From assembly GCF_000959525.1 (NCBI RefSeq), contig NZ_CP009832.1, positions 1,550,001 through 1,614,000 on the forward strand: DNA of 64,000 nt. Reading direction: 5' to 3'. Source of the DNA: Burkholderia multivorans ATCC BAA-247. GTDB taxonomy: Bacteria > Pseudomonadota > Gammaproteobacteria > Burkholderiales > Burkholderiaceae. Each line of letters begins with the position of its first letter. Positions within the stretch are counted from its first letter, which is position 1. The notes beneath the pieces are model-generated. The model made no database searches. It was not told where the DNA came from and saw only the letters and a program-made list of their open reading frames with translations. Positions 26,448 to 37,177 of the stretch are shown here, in pieces. The position numbers and the translations under genes are program-made.

Positions 26448-27833
26448 ATGAAGCTTCGCCTACCGAGAACCGGCGCGCTCGTGCGCCCGTGGCGGCGCGC
26501 GGGCCGCGCGCTTGCGCTGGCCGCCGCGCTCGCCGCCGTTGCGGGCTGCGACGCGCAGCCCGGCGCGGGTGCCGCGCTTGCCCAGCCCGCCGGCGCATCG
26601 GGCGCCGCGCAGCGTGCGGCCGCACCGGCGTCGGCCGCCGCCGGCGACGGCGCGCCGCTCGTCGCGACGAACCGCCCGCAGACGCGCGCGCAAGTTTACG
26701 AAGGCGTGCGCCGGATGACCGCGCTCGGCAAGCAACTTTTCTTCGACCCTACGCTGTCAGGTTCCGGCAAGCTCGCGTGCGCGTCGTGCCACAGCCCCGA
26801 GCATGCGTTCGGGCCGCCGAACGCGCTGTCGGTGCAGCTCGGCGGCGACGACATGCGGCGTGCCGGGTTTCGCGCGGTGCCGTCGCTGAAGTATCTGCAG
26901 GGCGTGCCGCCGTTCGCCGAGCACTTCCACGATTCGGACGACGAAGGCGACGAGAGCGTCGATGCCGGCCCGACCGGCGGCCTCACGTGGGACGGCCGCG
27001 TCGACACGGGCGCCGCGCAGGCGCGCATTCCGCTCACGTCGCCGTTCGAGATGAACAGTTCGCCCGCGAAGGTCGCGCGCGCGGTGCGCGCGGCGCCATA
27101 CGCGGACGCGTTTCGCGCCGTGTTCGGCGCGAACGTGCTCGACGACGATCGCGCGACGTTCGACGCCGTGCTGCGCGCACTCGGCACGTTCGAGCAGACG
27201 CCATCGCTGTTCGCGCCGTACACGAGCAAGTACGACGCGTACCTCGCGGGCCGCGCGCAGCTCACGCCCGCCGAACTGCACGGACTGCAGCTCTTCAACG
27301 ACGAGAAGAAGGGCAACTGCGCGAGCTGCCACGTGAGTCAGCGCGCGCTGGACGGCACGCCGCCGCAGTTCAGCGATTTCGGCCTGATCGCGATCGCGGT
27401 GCCGCGCAATCGCGCGCTGCCGGTCAATCGCGATCCGCGCTTTTACGACCTCGGCGCATGCGGGCCCGAGCGGACCGACCTGAAGGGCCGCGACGAATTC
27501 TGCGGGCTGTTCCGCACGCCGTCGCTGCGCAACGTCGCGCTGCGCAAGACCTTCTTCCACAACGGCGTGTATCACTCGCTCGAGGACGTGATGCATTTCT
27601 ACGCCGAGCGCGACATCCATCCGGAGAAGTTCTATCCGGTCGTGCACGGCCGCGTGCAGCGCTACGACGATCTGCCGACGCGCTACTGGACGAACATCAA
27701 CCGCGAGCCGCCGTTCGACCGCAAGCCGGGCGACCGGCCCGCGCTCGACGAGGCCGAGATCAAGGACGTGATCGCGTTTCTGAACACGCTGACCGACGGA
27801 TATCAACCTGCGGCGACTCAGGCCCGCCGCTAG
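26448..27833 (+). CDS. di-haem cytochrome c peroxidase (MauG/CcpA family)
   Basis: A 461-residue periplasmic c-type cytochrome of the bacterial di-haem peroxidase family, reducing hydrogen peroxide with electrons from small cytochromes or acting as a MauG-like oxidase. Two haem-binding motifs are visible: CASCH at residues 111-115 and CASCH at 291-295. Other family segments are LGKQLFFDPTLSGSGKLACASC and RTPSLRNVALRKTFFHNGVYHSLEDVMHFY near the C-terminus. The N-terminal signal ends in LAAVAGC, which reads as a lipobox, so the protein may be lipid-anchored. An Ala-rich linker follows. It is transcribed away from acpA. Confidence 0.9.
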   Translation: MKLRLPRTGALVRPWRRAGRALALAAALAAVAGCDAQPGAGAALAQPAGASGAAQRAAAPASAAAGDGAPLVATNRPQTRAQVYEGVRRMTALGKQLFFDPTLSGSGKLACASCHSPEHAFGPPNALSVQLGGDDMRRAGFRAVPSLKYLQGVPPFAEHFHDSDDEGDESVDAGPTGGLTWDGRVDTGAAQARIPLTSPFEMNSSPAKVARAVRAAPYADAFRAVFGANVLDDDRATFDAVLRALGTFEQTPSLFAPYTSKYDAYLAGRAQLTPAELHGLQLFNDEKKGNCASCHVSQRALDGTPPQFSDFGLIAIAVPRNRALPVNRDPRFYDLGACGPERTDLKGRDEFCGLFRTPSLRNVALRKTFFHNGVYHSLEDVMHFYAERDIHPEKFYPVVHGRVQRYDDLPTRYWTNINREPPFDRKPGDRPALDEAEIKDVIAFLNTLTDGYQPAATQARR

Positions 27834-27940
27834 ACGGGCACGCACACGCACGCATGCTATCCTCGGTCGCTGACGCGCGCGGCGCATGCCGGGTCACCGG
27901 CCGCGCCGCGCGCGTCGCTCGAACATCCAAGGAGAACAAT

Positions 27941-28324
27941 ATGTCGATGCGTGCATCCCTTTTCATCGCGCGTGCGCTGGCCGGCGCAGCGTGTGCGACC
28001 GCCATGCTGTCCGCCCATGCGCAAAGCAACCTGGGCTTTCTGAACGACACGCCGATCACATATTTCAGCAAGGCCGACGCCGCCTCGCTGACGAAAGCCG
28101 TCGTGCACGCGCGCGACGCCGGCAAGGACGGCGAGACGACGACGTGGCAGAGCAGCGGCGGCCGCACGCAGATCGAAGCGAAGCTGACGCCGGCGACGCT
28201 CGACAAGGACGGCAAGCACTGCCGCGAAGTGACGACCGAGATCGCGGCGAAGGGACAGACGATGACGCTCAAGCCCGTCTACTGCCAGACGGCCGCGGGC
28301 AAGTGGCAGCTGCAGAAGCGCTGA
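27941..28324 (+). CDS. small secreted protein, RT0821/Lpp0805-like surface protein
   Basis: A 127-residue protein with a clear signal peptide (LFIARALAGAACATAMLSAHAQ) and a mature part whose end, KHCREVTTEIAAKGQTMTLKPVYCQTAAGKWQL, matches the pattern C-R-E ... G ... C ... G-x-W seen in the RT0821/Lpp0805 surface antigen family. Two mature cysteines could form a disulfide. GGAGA sits 5-10 bases before ATG 27941. The function of the family is not known. It is followed after 11 bases by a Nudix gene on the same strand. Confidence 0.72.
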   Translation: MSMRASLFIARALAGAACATAMLSAHAQSNLGFLNDTPITYFSKADAASLTKAVVHARDAGKDGETTTWQSSGGRTQIEAKLTPATLDKDGKHCREVTTEIAAKGQTMTLKPVYCQTAAGKWQLQKR

Positions 28325-28335
28325 GCACGCGGGCA

Positions 28336-28806
28336 ATGAGGCGTAGCGGTGCGCCGCGCACGGTGTCGTGCGGCGTCGTGATCCTCGATGCGGCCGGCCG
28401 CGTGTTCCTCGCGCATGCGACGGACACGACGCACTGGGACATCCCGAAGGGGCAGGGCGAGCCGGGCGAGTCGCCGCGCGACGCGGCGCTGCGCGAGCTG
28501 CGCGAGGAAACCGGGATCGAGATCGCGCCTGAGCGGCTCGTCGATCTCGGCCGCTTCGCCTATCGGCACGACAAGGATCTGCACCTGTTCGCGGTGCGCG
28601 TCGCGCCCGACGAGATCGACCTCGCGCGCTGCACCTGCACGTCGCTGTTTCCGAGCCGCCGCGACGGCTCGCCGATTCCCGAGATGGACGCGTATCGGTG
28701 GACCGATCCCGCCGACGTCGACGCCTATGCGAGCCGCAGCCTCGCACGGCTGTTCCATACGACGCTGCCGCTCGCGGAACTCCATCGGCGGCTGTCGGAC
28801 GCATGA
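28336..28806 (+). CDS. Nudix hydrolase
   Basis: A 156-residue Nudix pyrophosphohydrolase. The catalytic Nudix box G-x5-E-x7-REUxEExGU is complete as GQGEPGESPRDAALRELREE followed by TGIEI. The protein starts with a typical strand (RTVSCGVVILDAAGRVFLAHAT) and contains WDIPKGQGE, reminiscent of the RppH or diadenosine-polyphosphate hydrolase branches, but the substrate cannot be assigned. It begins 11 bases after the small secreted protein gene and ends before a strong hairpin terminator. Confidence 0.88.
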   Translation: MRRSGAPRTVSCGVVILDAAGRVFLAHATDTTHWDIPKGQGEPGESPRDAALRELREETGIEIAPERLVDLGRFAYRHDKDLHLFAVRVAPDEIDLARCTCTSLFPSRRDGSPIPEMDAYRWTDPADVDAYASRSLARLFHTTLPLAELHRRLSDA

Positions 28807-28845
28807 GCGGACGCGCGGCCTCCCGTCGCAAAACCGAAGGGCAAT

Positions 28846-28871
28846 AAAAAACCGGCGCGAGCCGGTTTTTT
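28846..28871. terminator. bidirectional Rho-independent terminator
   Basis: A perfect 11-bp stem, AAAAAACCGGC and GCCGGTTTTTT, around a GCGA loop. The T-run serves the rightward Nudix gene and the A-run serves the leftward glnS gene, which ends 22 bases away. Confidence 0.93.
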
Positions 28872-28892
28872 ATGTGATGCGCGGGGAGCCCG

Positions 28893-30602
<1,710 letters not shown>

Positions 30603-30765
30603 GCGGTTGGCGTCAGGTTGGGGCGGCGCGTCGCGCCGGTTTAATCCTGCAATTCTACCTGACCGGGGTCGGTCCCGCGCGGCCTGCGGCCCCGTCGCGC
30701 CGTGCCGATGTCGCGTGCAGGCAATGTCTCGACTTTGTGTCGGCTGTAACACGACGTAAATCGGA

Positions 30766-30795
30766 TTGCCCGGCCCGTTCGGCTTTTCCTATGAT
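30766..30795 (+). promoter_or_regulatory. sigma-70-type promoter for the glycine-zipper lipoprotein gene
   Basis: TTGCCC (30766-30771), an 18-base spacer and TATGAT (30790-30795) form a good housekeeping-type promoter. Transcription would begin near 30802, about 54 bases before the ATG. Confidence 0.55.
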
Positions 30796-30855
30796 GGCAG
30801 CACCGATTCAAATGCCGCCGTGCGCAGCGCGCGCGACGGGAGGACACCAAGAACC

Positions 30856-31065
30856 ATGATGAAGAAGACCACTTTTGTCGTTCGTGCCGCGGTGATCGTC
30901 GCGGTCCTGTCGCAACTCGGCGCCTGCGCGATGACGCACACGCAGCGCAACGCCGGCATCGGCGCGGCCGCAGGCGGCGCGCTCGGCTACCTGATCACGG
31001 GCGGCCCGCTCGGCACGGTCGCGGGCGCGGCGGCCGGCGGCATCGTCGGCGCGAACGTCCGCTAA
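30856..31065 (+). CDS. glycine-zipper small lipoprotein (OsmB/SlyB-like)
   Basis: A 69-residue lipoprotein: signal helix, lipobox LGAC with Cys24, then a glycine-zipper segment (GIGAAAGGALGYLITGGPLGTVAGAAAGGIVGANV) rich in GxxxG spacings that packs in membranes. Such proteins (OsmB, SlyB, Pcp relatives) associate with the outer membrane and are often stress-induced. GGGAGG lies about 13 bases before ATG 30856. It has its own promoter and stands alone between glnS and a hydrolase gene. Confidence 0.83.
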   Translation: MMKKTTFVVRAAVIVAVLSQLGACAMTHTQRNAGIGAAAGGALGYLITGGPLGTVAGAAAGGIVGANVR

Positions 31066-31166
31066 GCGGCGCGGCGTCCGCCCCGCGCGGGGCCGGGCGC
31101 CGTCCCGTCTCTTTTCGCACACATCGTTCCGGCATTCGCTCGACAGGCAGCATCAGGGAGGAACGG

Positions 31167-31775
31167 ATGTGCGACACTTCGTCGGCTCCTATAACTCATT
31201 CATTTGCCGACGATCCTTCGATGAACGATCCCCTCGTTTTCGTCCTGCCGGGCTACGGCGACTCGGGCCCGCTCCATTGGCAAAGCCGTTGGGCGCGCGC
31301 GGATGCGCGCTACGTGCGCGTCGCGATGCCCGACTGGGAACGCGCCTTCCGCAACGGCTGGTGTCTCGCGCTCGATCGCGCGGTACGCACGGCGCCGGGC
31401 CCCGTGCTGCTCGCCGCGCACAGCCTCGGCACGCTGACCGCCGCCTGGTGGGCGACGCGCTATGCGCGGCCCGACACGCTCGCGAAGGTGCGCGGCGCGC
31501 TGCTGGTCGCGCTGCCCGATCCGTCCGGGCCGGCGTTTCCGGCCGACGCGCACGGCTTCGGGCCCGTGCCGCTCGAACGGCTGCCGTTCCCGACGCGCGT
31601 GGTCGCGAGCAGCGACGATCCGTACGGCTCGCTCGCGTTCGCGCGCAACTGCGCGCAGGCATGGGGCAGCGTATTCCACGAACTCGGCCCGCGCGGCCAC
31701 ATCAACGCGGACAGCGGGCTCGGCGACTGGCCCGACGCACGCGGCTGGCTCGACGCGCTCGCGCAGCGCGGCTGA
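31167..31775 (+). CDS. RBBP9/YdeN-type serine hydrolase
   Basis: A 202-residue alpha/beta hydrolase of the RBBP9/YdeN group. PLVFVLPGYGDSGPLHWQSRW is the family's N-terminal block. The nucleophile is Ser86 in AHSLG, the acid is probably Asp in VVASSDDPYGS, and the base is His in GPRGHINADSGLGDWP, a very typical C-terminal family motif. AGGGAGG lies 5 bases before ATG 31167; an internal ATG at codon 19 is possible. Natural substrates of the family are poorly known. It shares its strand with the upstream lipoprotein but has a 101-bp gap. Confidence 0.86.
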   Translation: MCDTSSAPITHSFADDPSMNDPLVFVLPGYGDSGPLHWQSRWARADARYVRVAMPDWERAFRNGWCLALDRAVRTAPGPVLLAAHSLGTLTAAWWATRYARPDTLAKVRGALLVALPDPSGPAFPADAHGFGPVPLERLPFPTRVVASSDDPYGSLAFARNCAQAWGSVFHELGPRGHINADSGLGDWPDARGWLDALAQRG

Positions 31776-31877
31776 CGGGCGCCGGCGCGAGCGCCGGGCC
31801 CGATGCCGCTTCGGCGGCGCGCCGACGCAGTGGCCGCGCATGCGCTCGGCCCGCCCGAGTGCCGAGCGCCGCGCCGC

Positions 31878-33098
31878 TCAGATCGCCTGCTTCGCCTTCA
31901 GCGCCGCGATCCGCGCATCGTCGTAGCCGAGCATATCGCGCAGCACGTCGTCGGTGTGCGCGCCGAGCAGCGGCGGGGCGGTGCGCGCATCCGGCGGCGT
32001 CGCGCTCATCCGCACCGGATTGCGCACGAGCTTCACATCCGCGCCGCACGGATGGGGCAGCGCGACTTCCATGCCGCGCGCGACGACCTGCTCGTTCGCG
32101 AACACCTCGGCCAGATCGTTGATCGGCCCGCACGGCACGCCGGCCGCCTCGAGCGCGTCGATCCACGCCGTCTTGCTGCGCGTCTTCACCATCTCCGCGA
32201 GGATCGGCACCAGCGTGTCGCGATGGCGCACGCGCGCGGGATTGGTCGCGAAGCGTTCGTCGTCGGCGAGCTCCGGCCGCCCGCCGGCTTCGACGAACTT
32301 GCGGAACTGCCCGTCGTTGCCGACCGCGACGATGATCCAGCCGTCGCTCGTCTGGAACGTCTGGTACGGCACGATGTTCGGATGCGCGTTGCCCCAGCGC
32401 ACGGGCGGCGTGCCGCTCGCGAGGAAGTTCGTGTTCATGTTCGCGAGCAGCGCGACCTGCACGTCGAGCAGCGCCATGTCGATGTACTGGCCAACGCCCG
32501 TGCGGTCGCGATGCGCGAGCGCGGCGAGCACCGCGATCGTCGAATAGAGGCCGGTCGCGAGATCGGCGATCGCGACGCCGGCCTTCTGCGGGCCGCCGCC
32601 CGGCACGCCGTCGCGCTCGCCCGTGATGCTCATGAAGCCGCCGATTCCCTGCACGATGAAGTCGTAGCCCGCGCGATGCGCGTACGGGCCGGTCTGGCCG
32701 AAGCCCGTCACCGAGCAGTAGACGAGATCGGGCTTCACGGCGCGCAGCGATGCATAGTCGAGCCCGTATTTCTTCAACTGGCCGACCTTGTAGTTCTCGA
32801 GCACGACGTCGCTCTGCGCCGCCAGCTCGCGCACGATCTGCTGGCCTTCGGGCGTCGCGATGTCGACCGTCACCGAGCGCTTGTTGCGGTTCGCCGCGAG
32901 ATAGTAGGCGGCCTCGGCGGTGTCGGCGCCGTGCGCGTCCTTCAGGTAGGGCGGCCCCCAGTGGCGCGTGTCGTCGCCGGCGCCCGGGCGCTCGATCTTG
33001 ATCACGTCGGCGCCGAAGTCGGCGAGCGTCTGCGCGCACCACGGGCCCGCGAGGACGCGGGTCAGGTCCAGCACGCGGATATGGCTCAGGGCACCCAT
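31878..33098 (-). CDS. CaiB/BaiF family (class III) CoA-transferase
   Basis: A 406-residue class III CoA-transferase, moving CoA between carboxylic acids through an aspartyl-CoA intermediate. Family landmarks are RVLDLTRVLAGPWCAQTLAD at the N-terminus, GFGQTGPYAHRAGYDFIVQG, the putative nucleophile Asp179 in VAIADLATGLYSTI, and VGQYIDMALLD. AAAGGAG sits 9 bases upstream of ATG 33098, which excludes longer in-frame versions. The gene stands alone, so donor and acceptor acids are unknown. It is divergent from alaS across a 236-bp region. Confidence 0.9.
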   Translation of the reverse strand: MGALSHIRVLDLTRVLAGPWCAQTLADFGADVIKIERPGAGDDTRHWGPPYLKDAHGADTAEAAYYLAANRNKRSVTVDIATPEGQQIVRELAAQSDVVLENYKVGQLKKYGLDYASLRAVKPDLVYCSVTGFGQTGPYAHRAGYDFIVQGIGGFMSITGERDGVPGGGPQKAGVAIADLATGLYSTIAVLAALAHRDRTGVGQYIDMALLDVQVALLANMNTNFLASGTPPVRWGNAHPNIVPYQTFQTSDGWIIVAVGNDGQFRKFVEAGGRPELADDERFATNPARVRHRDTLVPILAEMVKTRSKTAWIDALEAAGVPCGPINDLAEVFANEQVVARGMEVALPHPCGADVKLVRNPVRMSATPPDARTAPPLLGAHTDDVLRDMLGYDDARIAALKAKQAI

Positions 33099-33220
33099 CG
33101 TCGATTCGTCTCCTTTCATGGCGTGGCCTTGCGCGGCAAGGCGAATTGGCATGCCGAGCATCTTAAGGCGAATCGGCGCCGCCGGTGGCCCCGTGGGGCC
33201 GGCCGGAGCGCCGAGCCGCT

Positions 33221-33251
33221 TTGCCGGGAATCGCATTCAATCCCGTATAAT
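33221..33251 (+). promoter_or_regulatory. candidate alaS promoter
   Basis: TTGCCG (33221-33226), a 19-base spacer and a perfect TATAAT (33246-33251). The spacing is slightly long. The predicted transcript would begin near 33258, 77 bases before the alaS ATG. Confidence 0.55.
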
Positions 33252-33334
33252 CGATCGTTTCCGAACCATGCCGCCGCGCGTCCGCAACGGCCGCCGGCGT
33301 TTGAAGCCGTCTTAGCAGACTGTCCCCGCACGCC

Positions 33335-35959
33335 ATGAAAGCTGCCGAAATCCGCGAGAAATTTCTCAAATTCTTCGAATCGAAGGGCCACACGATCGTC
33401 CGCTCGTCGAGCCTCGTGCCCGGTAACGATCCCACGCTGATGTTCACGAACTCGGGGATGGTCCAGTTCAAGGACGTCTTCCTCGGCACCGACCGGCGTC
33501 CGTACACGCGCGCGACGACGGCGCAGCGCAGCGTGCGCGCGGGCGGCAAGCACAACGACCTCGAGAACGTCGGCTACACCGCGCGGCACCATACGTTCTT
33601 CGAGATGCTCGGCAACTTCTCGTTCGGCGACTACTTCAAGCACGACGCGATCCGCTTCGCGTGGGAGCTGCTGACCACGGTCTACATGCTGCCGAAGGAC
33701 AAGCTGTGGGTCACCGTGTACCAGGAAGACGACGAGGCGTACGACATCTGGGCGAAGGAAGTCGGCGTGCCGACCGAGCGCATCATCCGGATCGGCGACA
33801 ACAAGGGCGCGCGCTACGCGTCCGACAATTTCTGGACGATGGGCGACACGGGCCCGTGCGGCCCGTGCACCGAGATCTTCTACGATCACGGCCCGGAGGT
33901 GTGGGGCGGGCCGCCGGGGTCGCCGGAAGAAGACGGCGATCGCTACATCGAAATCTGGAACCTCGTGTTCATGCAGTTCAACCGCGACGCGCAGGGCAAC
34001 ATGACGCGCCTGCCGAAGCCGTGCGTCGATACCGGCATGGGCCTCGAGCGTCTCGCCGCGGTGCTGCAGCACGTGCACAGCAACTATGAAATCGACCTGT
34101 TCCAGAACCTGATCAAGGCCGCCGCGCGCGTGACCGAAGTCGGCGATCTGAACAACAACTCGCTGAAGGTGATCGCCGATCACATCCGCGCCTGCGCGTT
34201 CCTGATCGTCGACGGCGTGATTCCCGGCAACGAAGGCCGCGGCTACGTGCTGCGCCGCATCGTGCGCCGCGCGATCCGCCACGGCTACAAGCTCGGGCGC
34301 AAGGGCGCGTTCTTCCACAAGCTGGTGGCCGATCTCGTCGCCGAAATGGGCGCCGCGTATCCGGAGCTGAAGGAAGCCGAGCAGCGCGTGACCGACGTGC
34401 TGCGCCAGGAAGAGGAGCGCTTCTTCGAAACGATCGAGCACGGCATGTCGATCCTCGAATCGGCGCTCGCCGATCTCGAGGCGAAGGGCGGCAAGGTGCT
34501 CGACGGCGAACTTGCGTTCAAGCTGCACGACACCTACGGCTTCCCGCTCGATCTGACGGCCGACGTCTGCCGCGAGCGCGGCGTGACGGTCGACGAGCCC
34601 GCGTTCGACGACGCGATGGCGCGCCAGCGCGAGCAGGCGCGCGCGGCCGGCAAGTTCAAGGCCGCGCAGGGCCTCGAATACACGGGCGCGAAGACGACGT
34701 TCCACGGCTACGAGGAGATTGCGTTCGACGACGCGAAGGTCGTCGCGCTGTACGTCGACGGCTCGGCCGTCACCGAAGTGAAGGCCGGTCAGGATGCGGT
34801 CGTCGTGCTCGATCACACGCCGTTCTACGCGGAATCGGGCGGCCAGGTCGGCGACCAGGGCGTGCTCGCGAACGCGTCGACGCGCTTTGCGGTCGCCGAC
34901 ACGCTGAAGGTGCAGGCCGACGTGATCGGCCACCACGGCACGCTCGAGCAGGGCACGCTGAAGGTCGGCGACGTGCTGCGCGCGGAGATCGACGCGCAGC
35001 GCCGCGCGCGCACGCAGCGCAACCACTCGGCGACGCACCTGATGCACAAGGCGCTGCGCGAAGTGCTCGGCTCGCACGTGCAGCAGAAGGGCTCGCTCGT
35101 CGACGCGGACAAAACGCGTTTCGACTTCGCGCATAACGCGCCGCTGACCGACGACGAAATCCGTCGCGTCGAGCAGATCGTCAACGACGAAATCCTGGCC
35201 AACGCGCCGGGCATCGTGCGCGTGATGCCGTACGACGAAGCGGTGAAGGGCGGCGCAATGGCGCTGTTCGGCGAGAAGTACGGCGACGAAGTGCGCGTGC
35301 TCGACCTCGGCTTCTCGCGCGAGCTCTGCGGCGGCACGCACGTGAGCCGCACCGGCGACATCGGCCTCTTCAAGATCGTGATGGAAGGCGGCGTCGCGGC
35401 CGGCATCCGCCGCGTCGAGGCGATCACCGGCGACAACGCCGTGCGCTACGTGCAGGAACTCGACGCGCGCGTGAACGAAGCGGCAGCCGCGCTGAAGGCG
35501 CAGCCCGCGGAGCTCACGCAGCGCATCGCGCAGGTGCAGGATCAGGTCAAGTCGCTGGAGAAGGAGCTCGCGGCGCTGAAGTCGAAGCTCGCGTCGAGCC
35601 AGGGCGACGAGCTCGCGCAGCAGGCGGTCGAAGTCGGCGGCGTGCACGTGCTGGCCGCGACGCTCGACGGCGCCGATGCGAAGACGCTGCGCGAGACGGT
35701 CGACAAGCTGAAGGACAAGCTGAAGAGCGCGGCGATCGTGCTCGCGGCGGTCGAGGGCGGCAAGGTCAGCCTGATCGCCGGCGTGACGGCCGAGGCGAGC
35801 AAGAAGGTCAAGGCCGGCGAGCTCGTGAACTTCGTCGCGCAGCAGGTCGGCGGCAAGGGCGGCGGCCGCCCCGACATGGCACAGGCCGGCGGCACCGAAC
35901 CGGCGAACCTGCCGGCCGCGCTCGCCGGCGTGAAGGGCTGGGTCGAAGCACGGCTCTGA
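33335..35959 (+). CDS. alaS: alanyl-tRNA synthetase
   Basis: AlaRS charges tRNA-Ala and clears mischarged Ser/Gly. The 874-residue product is full length: class II aminoacylation core ([16 protein letters not shown]-type block, [29 protein letters not shown]), the editing domain with zinc ligands His564 and His568 (HSATH) and Cys665/His669 (CGGTH), a coiled-coil region near 720-760 and the C-Ala domain ending with [15 protein letters not shown]. All motifs are intact. The start [19 protein letters not shown] is standard for the family. A strong terminator follows about 70 bases after the stop. Confidence 0.98.
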   Translation: MKAAEIREKFLKFFESKGHTIVRSSSLVPGNDPTLMFTNSGMVQFKDVFLGTDRRPYTRATTAQRSVRAGGKHNDLENVGYTARHHTFFEMLGNFSFGDYFKHDAIRFAWELLTTVYMLPKDKLWVTVYQEDDEAYDIWAKEVGVPTERIIRIGDNKGARYASDNFWTMGDTGPCGPCTEIFYDHGPEVWGGPPGSPEEDGDRYIEIWNLVFMQFNRDAQGNMTRLPKPCVDTGMGLERLAAVLQHVHSNYEIDLFQNLIKAAARVTEVGDLNNNSLKVIADHIRACAFLIVDGVIPGNEGRGYVLRRIVRRAIRHGYKLGRKGAFFHKLVADLVAEMGAAYPELKEAEQRVTDVLRQEEERFFETIEHGMSILESALADLEAKGGKVLDGELAFKLHDTYGFPLDLTADVCRERGVTVDEPAFDDAMARQREQARAAGKFKAAQGLEYTGAKTTFHGYEEIAFDDAKVVALYVDGSAVTEVKAGQDAVVVLDHTPFYAESGGQVGDQGVLANASTRFAVADTLKVQADVIGHHGTLEQGTLKVGDVLRAEIDAQRRARTQRNHSATHLMHKALREVLGSHVQQKGSLVDADKTRFDFAHNAPLTDDEIRRVEQIVNDEILANAPGIVRVMPYDEAVKGGAMALFGEKYGDEVRVLDLGFSRELCGGTHVSRTGDIGLFKIVMEGGVAAGIRRVEAITGDNAVRYVQELDARVNEAAAALKAQPAELTQRIAQVQDQVKSLEKELAALKSKLASSQGDELAQQAVEVGGVHVLAATLDGADAKTLRETVDKLKDKLKSAAIVLAAVEGGKVSLIAGVTAEASKKVKAGELVNFVAQQVGGKGGGRPDMAQAGGTEPANLPAALAGVKGWVEARL

Positions 35960-36029
35960 TCGCCCGAGCGCGCGGCCGCGCGGCGCCCGCCGCGGGGCCG
36001 CGCTTCGCCGGCGTCACGCAAGCAAACGA

Positions 36030-36063
36030 AACGCCCCGATCGGCGCAGGCCGGTCGGGGCGTT
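36030..36063. terminator. hairpin terminator after alaS
   Basis: AACGCCCCGA and TCGGGGCGTT form a 10-bp perfect stem, extended inside by TCGG pairing with CCGG (one wobble) around a CGCAGG loop. It lies between alaS and the converging LysR gene and could serve both, although the T-run is short. Confidence 0.82.
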
Positions 36064-36142
36064 CTGCATTCCGAGCCCGTCGAGCGGCCCGGCGAGCAGC
36101 GCGGCGCACCAACGGTGAACCGCCCGGCGAGTGTCGCTCGCG

Positions 36143-37057
36143 TTACGCCGCTATCGTGGCCGCACGTTTGTCGCCGTCGGCTGCGGTCGGCGCGGCATCG
36201 GTCAACGCGTCGCGCAACGCGGCGAGGGCAGCCGATTCATAGCCGTGCCGCCACGCGAGCAGCGTATCGATCGCGCCGAATCCGGCAATCGCGTGTTGCG
36301 CGACGTTGTCCGTCTCCGGCTGCAGGTCGAGCACCGAGCGCGGGGCGACCGCGATGCCGGCACCGGCCGCGACGCACGCGACGATCGCGTGATACGAGCC
36401 GAGCTCCAGCACGCGCGCGGGCTTCAGCCCGTATTCGGCATACCACTGCTCGACGTACTTCCGGTACGTACAGCCGCGTTCGAACGCGATCAGCGTCGGC
36501 AGGATCACGTCGCGCGGCGTGCGCACCGGCGGATGGCCGCGCGGCGTGAGCAGCACGAGTTCCTCGCGGAACACCGGCACGGTCTCGAACGTGTCGGGCA
36601 GCGTGTCGGGCGCGGGCGGCCGCGCGAACAGCGCGGCGTCGACGTCGAACTCGCGCACGCGGTCGATCAGCCAGCCCGTCGTGCCCGTGACGAGTTCGAG
36701 CGACACGTCCGGCCAGGCATGGTGATAGCGCGCGAGCACGGCCGGCAGCCGGCTCGCGGCCGTGCTTTCCATCGTGCCGAGCCGCAGCCGGCCGCGCGGC
36801 GTGTCCTCGCGCACCGCATCGCGCGCTTCGTCGGCCAGCGCGAGCAGCCGCTCCGCATACGGGAGCAACGTGCGGCCGGCCGGCGTCAGCACGAGCCGGC
36901 GGCCGTCGCGCACGAACAGCGCCGCGCCGAGTTCCTCCTCGAGCTGCTTGATGCGCGTGGTCACGTTCGACTGCACGCGATTGAGCTTGGCCGCCGCGCG
37001 CGTCACGCCGTTCTCGCGCACGACCGCGCGGAAAATCGCCAGCGCCGCCAGATCCAT
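36143..37057 (-). CDS. LysR family transcriptional regulator (beside YbfB-type MFS)
   Basis: A 304-residue LysR regulator with the N-terminal winged helix (ALAIFRAVVRENGVTRAAAKLNRVQSNVTTRIKQLEEELG) and an effector-binding domain (RGRLRLGTMESTAASRLPAVLARYH). GGGAGAGA lies 4-11 bases before ATG 37057, which decides the start. It is divergent from an MFS exporter gene across about 120 bp, so it probably controls that transporter. The effector is unknown. Confidence 0.9.
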   Translation of the reverse strand: MDLAALAIFRAVVRENGVTRAAAKLNRVQSNVTTRIKQLEEELGAALFVRDGRRLVLTPAGRTLLPYAERLLALADEARDAVREDTPRGRLRLGTMESTAASRLPAVLARYHHAWPDVSLELVTGTTGWLIDRVREFDVDAALFARPPAPDTLPDTFETVPVFREELVLLTPRGHPPVRTPRDVILPTLIAFERGCTYRKYVEQWYAEYGLKPARVLELGSYHAIVACVAAGAGIAVAPRSVLDLQPETDNVAQHAIAGFGAIDTLLAWRHGYESAALAALRDALTDAAPTAADGDKRAATIAA

Positions 37058-37177
37058 GATTCTCTCCCTGCGATGGGTGGATTCTGAATTATTCATTTTT
37101 CGAGAATGATCGGTCAAGCTACGATGGCGTCATCCGATTTCCGTGTCGGCCGGCGTGTCGCGCCGGTCCATTGCGCC

